From Beggiatoa leptomitoformis (GTDB taxonomy: Bacteria > Pseudomonadota > Gammaproteobacteria > Beggiatoales > Beggiatoaceae), in contig NZ_CP012373.2 of the NCBI RefSeq assembly GCF_001305575.3, forward strand, positions 3,172,261 through 3,236,260: a DNA stretch of 64,000 nucleotides, given 5' to 3'. Below, piece after piece: positions 26,638-36,723 of this stretch. Every line of letters starts with the position of its first letter. Positions within the stretch are counted from its first letter, which is position 1. The notes beneath the pieces are model-generated. The model had not been told where the DNA came from. It searched no databases and saw nothing but the letters and a program-made list of their open reading frames with translations. The translations under genes were made by a program, and so were the position numbers.

Positions 26638-28403
26638 TTAATAGCGCATACTTAGTTCAAAATGCACACCGTCATCTTGCAAATCATATTCTTCGCCACC
26701 TGTAACATTACGCAAGGCATAACCCCAATACACTTCTGTTCTTATTTTTTGGCTAGGAGACCATCGTAAACCCAATCCCACGCTAGAAATATCTCTGGGG
26801 TCGGGGGTAGAACTTCCTGTATTCCAAGCACGTCCATAGTCAAAAAAGGGCGCGAGTTGTAATAAACCATCATCAGGTTCATGGCTCACTTTAGGGATGC
26901 GTAAACTCATCAAGGGTAATCGCCATTCTACTGAGGCAACAAAACCATTATCGCGGGTTAATTGATTTTCTCGATAACCCCGAACGGTTGATGCCCCCCC
27001 CACTGAAAATTTTTCTAATGGTAGTAGTTCATTATGCGCATATTGTAAATCTGTCCGTAACAATACTTGGCTGTCTTTCAGTAAAGGGGTTTCAAAGAAA
27101 TCTAAACGACGCACATATTGAAACTGTCCTAACCACGTAAAAAATTTACCATCGGGCGAACCATCTTCATTGATAGTTGCATCAAGCGCGTCAATACCCA
27201 CATTAAAGCTAGAACGGGCAGCAATGACGTGAACACGACTGCGGTCTAACCAATCTTGAGAAAAACGGATAACTGTAATTTTGCTCTCGCCATCACGCAC
27301 ACCGGGAGAGAAAGAGAAACCTTGGTCCAGTAAATAGGTTTGACTACTGCGTTTTTCTAACCGTAATCCAAGCGTAAATTCTTGGTTTGCAACACGATAA
27401 AATGGATGGCTTAATGTTACGCTATAAGTATCAGCCTCACTTTTAACTAACAATTGTGCAAAAGGGTCTTCTATAACGCTTGAGTCACTTTGTTCTGCAC
27501 TAAAACTTAGCGTTGTATCAGCGCGATTAATCGGTAATTTATAGTTAATCGCCCAATCGTCTAGCCCTTCGGTTAAACCATAACGGGCATAAAATTGGTC
27601 TCCGTGTCCTGTTATATTTAAATGTTGAACATCGATTTCTCCCCGATATGAACCAATACTTGGCGAGCGGTGGTTATTAAAGGTAAGCCCTAGGCTATAA
27701 GGACGATTTTCTTCTACTTTAACGTTTAAAACCCCCTCACCTAAATGGACACCCGGTCCTAGCTCAGCATTTACCCGTTTGATTAGTTGATTTTGTTGTA
27801 ATAATTGTAACTTTCTTTGTAGCTCATTAATATTAAGTACTTCACCGACATTGTTTTCTAAACGACTGCGTAAGTAGGCTTCGTTTGTATAATTATTGCC
27901 TGTGATATTAACTTGGCTGAGTTGTCCTTCAATCACTTGCAACGTAATAATACCTCCTTTAACGGGTTGGTCGGGGATAATCGCACCAGAATTGATGTAG
28001 CCATTATCTATGTAGTGGCGTGTAATGCGGTTTTTTGCTTCTTGCAATTCTTCAGCACTGATTTTACGGTTTTGATAGGTTTGTACTATCTCGGTTAAAT
28101 CCGTTTGACTAAATACAGTATTACCAACAAAAACAAATTGTTTTACAAATACACTGGGAACAGCAGATAACGGTTCATCATCAGATAAGGGGGGAGTGCT
28201 GGTAAGGGTGGCAATACGGGTGTTATGGGAGTCACTGCCGTATCAGGGGCGGAAAAATCAGGCAACTCCCGTCTTTCTTGAGAATTAAGATTGCTTTCAG
28301 GCTGAATTGCAATTGTTGGCAAACTCCAAAGCAAACCGAACAAAACAGCAAAGTATGTTATTACCCAAAATGGTTGGTACGGAGAGTTCATGACATATCT
28401 CAT
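26638..28403 (-). CDS. TpsB/FhaC-type two-partner secretion outer membrane transporter, frameshifted
   Basis: Outer-membrane beta-barrel that exports a TpsA partner. The frame open from 28242 down to 26638 contains a POTRA domain (FVFVGNTVFSQTDLTEIV, then ITRHYIDNGYINSGAI), a second POTRA, and a ShlB/FhaC/HecB barrel with VGGASTVRGYRENQLTRD. The signal peptide and a proline-rich linker (MNSPYQPFWVITYF, PVLPPLPALPP) lie in another frame (28143-28403). The frames meet at a run of six C on the coding strand (28189-28194): one extra C would restore a single protein of about 590 residues. As read, translation from the signal peptide ends at 28143. No TpsA gene is adjacent. It may be sequencing error, mutation or slippage-based switching. 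Confidence 0.8.
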
Positions 28404-28704
28404 GGTAAGCAAGGTGGTTTAAATCGGGGCAGTACGAGCAAGGATAAAACGGTTTTGCAGTTTACAGTTGGTTTGAATCAAACTTTCCAAACGCGAAATC
28501 AAAAATAATATTTATATATTAAACAGATTAAATGAACAAAATAGCGTAAATTTGCGTTCAAAAAAGCAAAATATATATTTTGTGCCACACTTTATCACTT
28601 GCTAATCTGATTGAATAGCTAACGAACACATACAATAGTGATACTGCTTTAGCTTATAATACACAAAGATTTATGAAGTTACACAAATAGATAGGACAAT
28701 GAGC

Positions 28705-29724
28705 ATGAAAAAATTCCTGTTACTACCCATTCGTTTAAGTTTTTACGCATTGCTTTTATCCAGTTGCGCTTTACGGGCGGCAGAAGGGGATAGTGTCGTA
28801 AAGAATGTATGGAATAATTTGGATAAAACCACAAATCAGTGTGCTGATTTATACGATTACTTTCCTAATGGCGGTATCTTAAGTTTTTATTGTCATGCGA
28901 AAACATTTTTAGGTTATGACGATTTACACAAGTTATTTGGTAAGGCAATTTTTGTGCAAGGACCACACACAGAGACAACGCTAGATTTGAAAAATAAGGA
29001 AAGTTTTGGTTATTACAATCCTGCGTTTGTCGAATGGCTTGGTAATATGCTTATTTTAACCAGCGATGACAAAGCAACTCAAATGCGTTTGCAACCCTTG
29101 TATGATACCTATATCGCTCCTTTAGCACGGACTTATTTTGTTGTTTATAAAGAATTACAAGCGCAACCTAATTTTCTAACACAAGAAAAAACAACTTATT
29201 TGGGCTTATTAAAAAGTAAAAGTCTGCCTGATTATTACGCGGATAAATATTATGATTTTGCTGCTTTGAGCAGTAACAATTTGTATGAGGGGAATATCGT
29301 AAAAAATGCAGTCCTTTTTTGGATACGCCGTCATATAGATGACACACAAACCCTTTTCTTTCAAAATTTGCAAAAACTGCTCACCACCTACGATGTGGGT
29401 TTTCTCAAACATTATGAATGTCAGCAAGCACAAACCCCAAGCCAACGCCTTTCTTGTGCGGATTATGAATATAATGTAGCTGACCAAGCCCTGAATGTAA
29501 TTTATCAAAAACTCAATGATAAATTTGATGCTGACAAACAGGAACGTTTAAAAGCGGCGCAACGTGCGTGGCTCGTTTTTCGGGACACGAACGCAAAATT
29601 ACTCATTTCTACAGGAGCTTATAAAGGTATTGCAGAAGAGGATATTGCCATGCTAACGGCAAAAAAGGATTTAACAGCAAGTCGGGTAAGCGAATTACAA
29701 GCCCTAGATATGGAAGCACAATAA
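28705..29724 (+). CDS. Exported protein with C-terminal LprI-like domain
   Basis: Exported protein of about 339 residues. Its leader MKKFLLLPIRLSFYALLLSSC could be a lipoprotein signal (LSSC) or be cleaved after ALRA. The first ~230 residues match nothing I recognise. The last ~100 resemble the lysozyme inhibitor LprI-like domain (PF07007): CADYEYNVADQALNVIYQKL, then LKAAQRAWLVFRDTNA, with cysteines before the domain. Domains of this type bind lysozyme in some pathogens, but most members are untested. AGGA at 28693-28696 suits the ATG at 28705 better than the one at 28699. yciO starts four bases after its stop, so the two are probably co-transcribed. Confidence 0.75.
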   Translation: MKKFLLLPIRLSFYALLLSSCALRAAEGDSVVKNVWNNLDKTTNQCADLYDYFPNGGILSFYCHAKTFLGYDDLHKLFGKAIFVQGPHTETTLDLKNKESFGYYNPAFVEWLGNMLILTSDDKATQMRLQPLYDTYIAPLARTYFVVYKELQAQPNFLTQEKTTYLGLLKSKSLPDYYADKYYDFAALSSNNLYEGNIVKNAVLFWIRRHIDDTQTLFFQNLQKLLTTYDVGFLKHYECQQAQTPSQRLSCADYEYNVADQALNVIYQKLNDKFDADKQERLKAAQRAWLVFRDTNAKLLISTGAYKGIAEEDIAMLTAKKDLTASRVSELQALDMEAQ

Positions 29725-29727
29725 GTT

Positions 29728-30363
29728 ATGAGTTTATTTTTATCTATACATCCACAAAATCCACAACCGCGTTTTATTTCCCAAGTAGCAACAGCCATTC
29801 GTAATGGTGAGGTTGTGGTTTACCCAACAGATTCCTGTTACGCCTTAGGCTGCTGTATGGGTGACAAGGACGCAATGGAACGGATTCGTCGTATTCGTAA
29901 TGCAGATAAAGACCACAATTTTACCTTAGTTTGTCGGGATTTATCCGAAATTGCGACGTATGCAAAAGTTGAAAACAGTGCTTTTCGTTTAATGAAATCA
30001 CTCACCCCGGGCGCATATACTTTTTTGCTCAAAGCAACGCATGAAGTGCCACGTCGTTTACAACATCCAAAACGTAAAACGATAGGCTTGCGTGTGCCAG
30101 ACAATAAAATAACACTCGCTATTTTAGAAACCCTAGGCGAGCCGATTATCAGCTCAACACTTATCATGCCTCAAGCAGAAATGCCTGAAACTGACCCCGA
30201 ACAAATATTACAACTGCTAGATAAACATGTAGATTTAATCGTAGATGGCGGTAATTGCGGCTTTGAACCCACAACAATTATCGACCTGATTGAAGACCCT
30301 CCTGTCGTCTTACGACGCGGTAAAGGCTCTATTGACATGTTTGACACTGACGATGCCAACTAA
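29728..30363 (+). CDS. yciO: YciO-type Sua5/YrdC family protein (threonylcarbamoyl-AMP synthase-like)
   Basis: Cytoplasmic protein of 211 residues, very close to E. coli YciO along its length: MSLFLSIHPQNPQPRFI, VVVYPTDSCYALGC, AMERIRRIRNADKDHNFTL, LMKSLTPGAYTFLLKAT, KRKTIGLRVPDN and PTTIIDLIEDPPVVLRRGKG. The family binds ATP, bicarbonate and threonine. TsaC/Sua5 members make threonylcarbamoyl-AMP for the t6A37 tRNA modification, while YciO is a paralogue of weaker or uncertain activity. The gene is second in a likely operon with the LprI-domain gene and the M50 protease gene (four- and nine-base gaps). Confidence 0.92.
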   Translation: MSLFLSIHPQNPQPRFISQVATAIRNGEVVVYPTDSCYALGCCMGDKDAMERIRRIRNADKDHNFTLVCRDLSEIATYAKVENSAFRLMKSLTPGAYTFLLKATHEVPRRLQHPKRKTIGLRVPDNKITLAILETLGEPIISSTLIMPQAEMPETDPEQILQLLDKHVDLIVDGGNCGFEPTTIIDLIEDPPVVLRRGKGSIDMFDTDDAN

Positions 30364-30372
30364 ACCGCGACT

Positions 30373-31065
30373 ATGACTCCACTGACCACATTACAACAAG
30401 TTTCTATTTGGATAATTCCTATTCTGTTTGCCATTACTGTACATGAGGCAGCACACGGCTGGGCAGCAAACAAGTTAGGCGATGACACCGCAAAACGCTT
30501 AGGACGCATTACACTAAATCCAATTAAACATATTGATTTAATAGGAACTATTATATTACCTATTGCAATGTTACTTCTCAGCGGGTTTATGTTTGGATGG
30601 GCAAAGCCTGTACCTGTTAATTGGCACCAACTGCATAACCCACGTCGTGATATGGCGTTTGTTGCCGCAGCAGGGCCTTTATCTAACCTACTAATGGCGT
30701 TGTTTTGGGTGGTTATTGCAAAAATCGGCTGGGTATTAGCAGATAGCGTACCCTATGCCTTATTTTTATTTTACATGGGCGGGGCGGGCATGTTTATTAA
30801 TTCTGTGTTGGCGTTATTAAATCTCGTGCCAATTCTGCCTTTGGACGGGGGGCGCGTATTACACAGTTTATTGCCCTTGCGTTTTGCTATTCCCTTTGGA
30901 CGTTCAGAACCGTTTGGGCTATTTATTTTATTGGGATTATTGTTTATAGGTGCGTTGGGATACATTGTATTTCCAGCGGTTATTTTTCTGTATGTACAAT
31001 TATCGTATTTAACAGGCATTCCTAATGAAATGTTTGCATTATTACGCATCTTATTAACGCATTAA
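30373..31065 (+). CDS. Site-2 protease family (M50) membrane metalloprotease
   Basis: Integral membrane zinc protease of 230 residues with several hydrophobic helices. The first zinc motif is HEAAHG (H-E-x-x-H) near residue 24, and the third ligand is in NLVPILPLDGGRVLHSLLP. NPIKHIDLIGTIILP and KPVPVNWHQL are also typical of the small single-domain subgroup. It lacks the PDZ domains of RseP. This subgroup is commonly found beside yciO/sua5-like and trpS/scpA genes in proteobacteria; the substrate is unknown. It is the last gene of the 28.7-31.1 kb unit and is followed by a bidirectional stem-loop. Confidence 0.92.
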   Translation: MTPLTTLQQVSIWIIPILFAITVHEAAHGWAANKLGDDTAKRLGRITLNPIKHIDLIGTIILPIAMLLLSGFMFGWAKPVPVNWHQLHNPRRDMAFVAAAGPLSNLLMALFWVVIAKIGWVLADSVPYALFLFYMGGAGMFINSVLALLNLVPILPLDGGRVLHSLLPLRFAIPFGRSEPFGLFILLGLLFIGALGYIVFPAVIFLYVQLSYLTGIPNEMFALLRILLTH

Positions 31066-31124
31066 ACTTCTTGCCCTTGTCTGAAACAGAATAATCAAAC
31101 GGAAAATTAATGCTTTTTAATACT

Positions 31125-31177
31125 GATTCAGACCGCTTTTTTTAACGGATAACACCGCTTAATGTGGTGATATCCGT
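31125..31177. terminator. Dispersed palindrome copy c acting as bidirectional terminator
   Basis: GATTCAGAC at 31125-31133 precedes a near-perfect stem: ACGGATAACACC (31145-31156) with GGTGATATCCGT (31166-31177). TTTTTTT precedes it and TATAAAAAAAG follows, so both the M50 gene (plus) and accC (minus) get a stem followed by a U run. This is the best preserved copy of the dispersed element. Confidence 0.8.
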
Positions 31178-31192
31178 ATAAAAAAAGACTTT

Positions 31193-32536
31193 CTACATCA
31201 ACCCCAATTTCTTTTCTAAATAGTGAATACTTGTTCCACCCTTTTGAAAAGAGGCATCTTTTAATAAAGATTGATGCAAGGGAATATTGGTCTTAATGCC
31301 ATCCACGACCATTTCATCTAACGCGGTAGATAAACGCGCAATGGCTGATTCACGGCTTTCCCCATGCGCAATCAACTTACCAATCAAAGAATCATAATAA
31401 GGTGGCACGCGATACCCACTGTATAAATGCGTATCAACCCGAATACCTGGCCCACCGGGAGCATGATAACGATTAACCAATCCGGGAGACGGCATAAAAT
31501 TATTAGGGTCTTCAGCATTAACACGGCATTCAATCGCATGACCTGTAAAACGAATATCTTTTTGCTGATAACGTAACGGCTCGCCTGCGGCAATATGCAA
31601 TTGTTCTTTAACAATATCAATGCCCGTAATCATCTCTGTAACAGGGTGTTCTACTTGTACCCGTGTATTCATTTCAATGAAATAAAACTCGCCATTTTCA
31701 TATAAAAATTCAAATGTCCCAGCCCCCCGATAACCAATTTCACGGCAGGCTTGTGCGCAACGTTCACCAATTTTATTGCGTAAATTTCTGGGCAACCCCG
31801 GTGCTGGGGCCTCTTCTAACACTTTTTGATGACGACGTTGCATAGAACAATCACGCTCGCCTAAATGAATCGCGTGTCCATGTTCATCAGCTAATACTTG
31901 GAACTCTATATGACGAGGATTTTCCAAGAATTTTTCCATATAAACTTTATCATTACCAAAAGCCGCCCCCGCTTCATTGCAAGTGAGCGTTATCGCATTG
32001 TGTAACGCCGCCTCACTATGTACAACGCGCATTCCTCGCCCGCCGCCACCGCCCGCCGCTTTAATAATCACAGGATAGCCTATCTCGCGGGCAATCCGAA
32101 AATTCTGCTCCATATCCTCCGTTAATACGCCATCAGACCCCGGGACACAAGGCACACCTGCAGCTTTCATGGCAGCAATCGCGGACACTTTATCACCCAT
32201 TAAACGGATCGTATCAGGGCGTGGACCAATAAAAATAAAACCACTTTTTTCAACCTGTTCTGCAAAATCCGCATTTTCAGATAAAAAACCATATCCGGGA
32301 TGAATAGCAACTGCATCCGTAACTTCTGCGGCACTAATAACGGCGGGAATATTTAAATAACTTTGTCCAGAGGGGGGCGGGCCTATGCAGACAGATTCAT
32401 CCGCCAAACGGACATGTTTTAGCTCACGGTCAACAGAGGAATGTATCGCTACCGTGCGAATTCCCATTTCCCGACAAGCACGTAAAATTCGTAGTGCAAT
32501 TTCACCACGGTTAGCGATAACGACTTTCGACAGCAT
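31193..32536 (-). CDS. accC: Acetyl-CoA carboxylase, biotin carboxylase subunit
   Basis: Carboxylates the biotin on AccB using bicarbonate and ATP, the first half-reaction of malonyl-CoA synthesis. At 447 residues it is standard length. N-terminal [21 protein letters not shown], the ATP-grasp glycine loop [49 protein letters not shown] and RVNAEDP are all present. It is last in the order aroQ-accB-accC. Between accB and accC lies a 154-base gap with a stem-loop, longer than in most bacteria, so AccB may be made in excess of AccC. Confidence 0.97.
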   Translation of the reverse strand: MLSKVVIANRGEIALRILRACREMGIRTVAIHSSVDRELKHVRLADESVCIGPPPSGQSYLNIPAVISAAEVTDAVAIHPGYGFLSENADFAEQVEKSGFIFIGPRPDTIRLMGDKVSAIAAMKAAGVPCVPGSDGVLTEDMEQNFRIAREIGYPVIIKAAGGGGGRGMRVVHSEAALHNAITLTCNEAGAAFGNDKVYMEKFLENPRHIEFQVLADEHGHAIHLGERDCSMQRRHQKVLEEAPAPGLPRNLRNKIGERCAQACREIGYRGAGTFEFLYENGEFYFIEMNTRVQVEHPVTEMITGIDIVKEQLHIAAGEPLRYQQKDIRFTGHAIECRVNAEDPNNFMPSPGLVNRYHAPGGPGIRVDTHLYSGYRVPPYYDSLIGKLIAHGESRESAIARLSTALDEMVVDGIKTNIPLHQSLLKDASFQKGGTSIHYLEKKLGLM

Positions 32537-32636
32537 GTAATATTCCTCTTTAAATCTCTACAGTTGGAATGGTGGTGCTGGTTGAGTTAATTTTGACACA
32601 GCAAAGGTGGGTGTGATGATGAATAACTGCCAGCGT

Positions 32637-32675
32637 GTCCCCCTTGCGTGTTAGAAAACGCGAGAAGCGGGGGAC
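32637..32675 (-). promoter_or_regulatory. Stem-loop between accB and accC
   Basis: GTCCCCC (32637-32643) pairs with GGGGGAC (32669-32675), and GCG/CGC pair inside. It is transcribed between accB and accC and lacks a T run on the downstream side, so partial termination, mRNA processing or stability control of accB is possible. Confidence 0.5.
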
Positions 32676-32690
32676 TGTCCATATATTAGT

Positions 32691-33158
32691 TTAATCAATG
32701 ATAAATAAGGGTTCACCATATTCTACAGGCGAGCCATTTTCCACCAAGACTTTGCGAACCACGCCCGCATAATCGGAGGTAATTTGATTGAGAATTTTCA
32801 TCGCTTCAATAATCGCTAACGTGTCACCGACAGAAACCCGTTGTCCTTCTTCAAGAAAAGGCTTGCTAGCAGGAGAAGCTGCGCGGTAGAACGTGCCAAC
32901 CATTGGAGAGGTGACAACATGCCCCGTGATTTGTGGCGTTGCAGATACATCTGACGGCGTAGATGTTGTCGCTGGATTTACGCTAGGTTGTGGTGCTGGA
33001 TAAGGTTGTGGATACCCATAAATAGGCATTTGTTGCGGTTGTGTGCCATAACGGCTGATTCTAACGGATTCTTCCCCCTCCCGAATTTCAATCTCGGCAA
33101 TATTGGAAGACTCCAACAATTCAATTAGTTTTTTTACTTTACGAATGTCCATTGGCAT
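32691..33158 (-). CDS. accB: Acetyl-CoA carboxylase, biotin carboxyl carrier protein
   Basis: Carries the carboxylated biotin between AccC and the carboxyltransferase. The 155-residue protein has an N-terminal helical part ([20 protein letters not shown]), a proline/alanine-rich linker (about 45-75) and a C-terminal biotinyl domain. The biotinylated lysine is K121 in [26 protein letters not shown] and YGEPLFIID complete the domain, including the thumb loop typical of bacterial BCCP. It starts 95 bases after aroQ on the same strand, the common aroQ-accB-accC order. Confidence 0.97.
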   Translation of the reverse strand: MPMDIRKVKKLIELLESSNIAEIEIREGEESVRISRYGTQPQQMPIYGYPQPYPAPQPSVNPATTSTPSDVSATPQITGHVVTSPMVGTFYRAASPASKPFLEEGQRVSVGDTLAIIEAMKILNQITSDYAGVVRKVLVENGSPVEYGEPLFIID

Positions 33159-33253
33159 AAATATTCTCTAAACATTTGTTTCCAGAGGCGCGGGCGGGTT
33201 TTACCATGCCGTAGCATAATGGGCAGAAATAGGATAGTAACAGAATGAATGTG

Positions 33254-33709
33254 TTACACACTCACCTGCTCATTTTTATCGCGCAACAGAGTGAATGCCG
33301 CTTGTAAGGCAAGCATATAACCTTGTGCGCCAAGTCCTGAAATAACCCCCACTGCCAAATCAGAAAAATAGGAGTGTTGGCGAAAAGGCTCACGTGCATG
33401 TACATTAGACAAATGCACTTCAATAAAAGGTATTGCGACGGCTGCTAATGCATCACGCAGAGCAACGCTGGTGTGGGTAAAAGCGGCGGGGTTAATAATA
33501 ATAAAATCAATATTTTCATGCCGTGCAGCGTGAATACGTTCAATCAATTGATATTCCGCATTACTTTGAAACGTTGTTAAACGATGCGCTTGTGCCATGT
33601 TTTGTAAGGCTTGATTAATATCGACAAGCGTCGCACGTCCGTAATGTTTAGGCTCACGCTCGCCTAGCAAGTTTAAATTCGGACCATGTAAAACCAGTAT
33701 ATTAAACAT
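33254..33709 (-). CDS. aroQ: 3-dehydroquinate dehydratase, type II
   Basis: Removes water from 3-dehydroquinate in the shikimate pathway. The 151-residue protein has the type II hallmarks: [19 protein letters not shown] at the start with the catalytic tyrosine loop, [32 protein letters not shown] and [16 protein letters not shown] with the catalytic histidine region. It heads the aroQ-accB-accC unit and diverges from the kinase gene at 34007 across a 297-base AT-rich promoter region. Confidence 0.96.
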   Translation of the reverse strand: MFNILVLHGPNLNLLGEREPKHYGRATLVDINQALQNMAQAHRLTTFQSNAEYQLIERIHAARHENIDFIIINPAAFTHTSVALRDALAAVAIPFIEVHLSNVHAREPFRQHSYFSDLAVGVISGLGAQGYMLALQAAFTLLRDKNEQVSV

Positions 33710-34006
33710 AATTATTTATTATTTTTGCTGATTGATGAATGATAAGAATTAATGCAAGCATTATTGCTCACGATTATAAGCATCCAAAACCGATGTTAGA
33801 TGCGGGTTAGATTTGAAAAACTTGCACAGTGGTCACATTGTCTTTAAAACACTAAATTTACACAACAAGCCAAAAATAAACTTGGTAATTCAAGACTAAA
33901 TCAACAATAATCTATATTGTTTTTGCACTGCGCCAATACATAACTTTTTGTTTGATTTATATTTTATACATCTAATATTATACGGTATAACTTTGTTTTA
34001 CTTACC

Positions 34007-36460
34007 ATGACTTTACCAACAACAATGCCGACTGTCATTACCACAACCCTGCTAGATACATTGTGCATCAACTGTATGCTCGACAAGGGACAAGCAGAGG
34101 TTTGTCTCGCTTGTGGTTACAATGCATTAACACATAAAGATCATCCATTATACCTGAAACCAAAGACGCTGTTAAAAAATCAATATATTGTTGGCAAACC
34201 CCTAGGACAAGGCGGATTTGGCGTTACCTATATTGGTATAGATTGCTGGTTACAAAAGCGGGTTGCCATTAAAGAATATTTACCCGCTTCTCTTGCTAGC
34301 CGTGCCTCTGCGGAGTCCACCATCGTTCCGCTCAAAAATCAAGACCAAGCCTTTCAACAAGGATTAGCTTTATTTATTGATGAAGCCCGCAACTTAGCAA
34401 AATTTGATCATCCTCACATCGTCCGCGTCAGTAATTTTTTTGAAGAAAATCAAACAGGCTATATGGTGATGGATTTTCTTGATGGCGACAATTTAGCCGT
34501 TTTTTTAGACAAAAATGGTGGTAAAATCACTACAGAACAAACCTTAAATATTATTTTACCCATCTTAGACGCATTAAGCGTGGTTCACGATAAACATATT
34601 TATCATCGTGATATATCCTTACACAACATTCTGCTCCTTAAAACAGGCGTACCTATTCTCATAGACTTTGGCGCGGCGCGCCACATCATGGGCGAACACA
34701 GTCGTAGTTTAGATTTAGTCCTTAAACACGGCTATTCACCTTTAGAACAATATTCAGGACGCGGGAAAATTGGTGCATGGACAGATATCTATGCCTGTGG
34801 TGCATTACTCTACCAACTGCTCAGTGGCATGTTACCCCCCGCCGCGACCGACCGATTTTGTGAAGAATCCTTAATTTCCCTCACCGACATTGCAGGCTTA
34901 AATATTCCCCCCTTTTTGAGCCAAACCATTGAAAAAGCCCTTGCAGTACGCCTAGAAAACCGCTTTCAAAGCGTTGCTGATTTTAAAGCTGCCCTACTCG
35001 GTGAACCGTTTGCCCCACTCACCACCCCGCATAACGATGAAACCACCGCATCTAAACATCAACGCTTTATTTGGTCTAGTGTTCTATTCCTACTCATTAT
35101 TATCATTACCAGTATTAGTTATTTTCGCCCCTTTACCGCACCCATAGACAAACTACTCAATACCGCACAACAACAATGGCAAACGCAACAACTAACAAGC
35201 CCAGCAGGCAATAATGTTTATGAAACTTATCAACAAATTTTACGCCTAGACCCCAGCAACCAAGCCGCGCAACAAGGACTAAAACAACTCGCAGCAATCT
35301 ACCAGCAACAAGCTATTCTACTGAAAAACAAGGGGGATTTATCAAATAGTCTAAAAATAATACAACAAGGATTAAGTTTATTACCCCAACAAACAGAACT
35401 CGTTAATTTAGAACACACACTATCGCAACTAATTCAAGAACAAAACCAACAAACACAATTAGCTGATTTATTAAACAAAGCCACCCATGAACTAGAACTA
35501 GCCCAACTGGTAGAAGCCTATCAAACTTATCAACAAATACTACAATTAGACTCAAGCAATCCCCAAGCACAAGCAGGATTAAGCCAACTGGCTGATGAAT
35601 ATGTAAACCTTGCTAAACGTCAAACCACACTGACTGATGAATTAACCATTGTACAACAAGGATTAACGTATTTTCCCACACATCAAAACCTCTTAACCCT
35701 ACAAAAAACCTTAGCGCGAGAATCACGTATTCAAACCCTTTTAGCACAAGCAGAACAACAAATAAACGCGCTACAACTCACTGAACCAATAGATGATAAT
35801 GCTTACAACAGTTATCAACAAATTTTAATCTTAGACCCCGAACAAGCCCAAGCCAAAGCAGGATTATTACGTATTGCTGAACAATACGAACGCATGGCGC
35901 GTGCAGAACGCCAGCCTGAAAAACGCGCACATCTGATTGAAAAAGGTTTAAAAGTACTCCCCACACATCCCAATTTACTCGCGCTGGCTCAACAATACCT
36001 ACTCCCCACCAACAAACCAACACCGCCACCCGTTCCAACAACAGAACCCCCCGCGACAACCCCGCTCCCCTCCAATTCAAGCACGGATAATCCCCTACAA
36101 ACGCTTTTAAAAACCGCCACACAACAAATTAAAGCAGGGCAATTAGAAACCGCCATTTATATTTATCACAACGTATTATTATTAGACGAAAAAAACACCC
36201 AAGCCTTAACAGGATTAACACAAATAGCCAATCGTTATGCACAACTAGCACAAGAACGAGTGGAAAAAGCAGCGTTACAAGAGGGATTAGCACTGGTTGA
36301 AAAAGGGCTGACCGCGCAAGCAAACAACGCGACCTTATTAACATTGCAAACGGATATTCGCCGTCGTTTAGCCGAACAGCAAACACAGAAAGAAGAGAAA
36401 AAACAGGAGGATGAAAAAGAAAAACCCAGTCGCCCGTTGATTTTTACGCCATCGTTTTAA
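34007..36460 (+). CDS. Membrane Ser/Thr protein kinase with zinc ribbon and four TPR-like repeats
   Basis: An 817-residue transmembrane kinase. The N-terminus has a zinc ribbon (C20, C23, C33, C36), then a Hanks-type kinase domain with GQGGFGVTY (P-loop), K89 in VAIKEYLP, YHRDISLHNILL (catalytic loop), LIDFGAAR (DFG) and GYSPLEQY. The catalytic loop has HRDIS where many kinases have HRDLK, but the HRDIS form is common in bacterial members. One membrane helix (about 350-370, SSVLFLLIIIITSISYF) is followed by four ~105-residue repeats, each with YQQIL-LD-AQAGL...QGL-hydrophobic pattern, ending in a K/E-rich tail. The repeats probably form the extracytoplasmic sensor. No phosphatase gene is adjacent. 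Confidence 0.88.
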   Translation: MTLPTTMPTVITTTLLDTLCINCMLDKGQAEVCLACGYNALTHKDHPLYLKPKTLLKNQYIVGKPLGQGGFGVTYIGIDCWLQKRVAIKEYLPASLASRASAESTIVPLKNQDQAFQQGLALFIDEARNLAKFDHPHIVRVSNFFEENQTGYMVMDFLDGDNLAVFLDKNGGKITTEQTLNIILPILDALSVVHDKHIYHRDISLHNILLLKTGVPILIDFGAARHIMGEHSRSLDLVLKHGYSPLEQYSGRGKIGAWTDIYACGALLYQLLSGMLPPAATDRFCEESLISLTDIAGLNIPPFLSQTIEKALAVRLENRFQSVADFKAALLGEPFAPLTTPHNDETTASKHQRFIWSSVLFLLIIIITSISYFRPFTAPIDKLLNTAQQQWQTQQLTSPAGNNVYETYQQILRLDPSNQAAQQGLKQLAAIYQQQAILLKNKGDLSNSLKIIQQGLSLLPQQTELVNLEHTLSQLIQEQNQQTQLADLLNKATHELELAQLVEAYQTYQQILQLDSSNPQAQAGLSQLADEYVNLAKRQTTLTDELTIVQQGLTYFPTHQNLLTLQKTLARESRIQTLLAQAEQQINALQLTEPIDDNAYNSYQQILILDPEQAQAKAGLLRIAEQYERMARAERQPEKRAHLIEKGLKVLPTHPNLLALAQQYLLPTNKPTPPPVPTTEPPATTPLPSNSSTDNPLQTLLKTATQQIKAGQLETAIYIYHNVLLLDEKNTQALTGLTQIANRYAQLAQERVEKAALQEGLALVEKGLTAQANNATLLTLQTDIRRRLAEQQTQKEEKKQEDEKEKPSRPLIFTPSF

Positions 36461-36514
36461 CAGCGACCGATAAATTTAACAAGGGTTTATGGTTAATAAA
36501 GCGGGGTGTGGTTC

Positions 36515-36684
36515 TATAGCTAACGCACTTTAAAATGATTATTGTAGGGTGGAATAGGCGCAAGCCGTATTCCACAACAGTGCAAGCTTTCTGCATAAAC
36601 TCAGCTATTTTTGGCGTTTTATGGTGGAATACGCTACGCTATTCCACCCTACATTAAGCTGCTTTTTAAGTTGCGTTAGCTATA
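36515..36684. repeat. MITE-like element with nested inverted repeats
   Basis: Outer arms: TATAGCTAACGCACTTTAAAA (about 36515-36534) and, inverted, TTTTTAAGTTGCGTTAGCTATA (36663-36684). Inner arms: TGTAGGGTGGAATAG (36543-36557) and CTATTCCACCCTACA (36639-36653). A further small palindrome, GGAATACGCTACGCTATTCC, lies at the right inner arm. The element is 170 bp with no coding capacity and fills the space between two convergent genes. A target duplication is not clear. Confidence 0.7.
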
Positions 36685-36723
36685 TGAGATAACTCAGTAT
36701 TATTATGAATGGCATCAAACATA

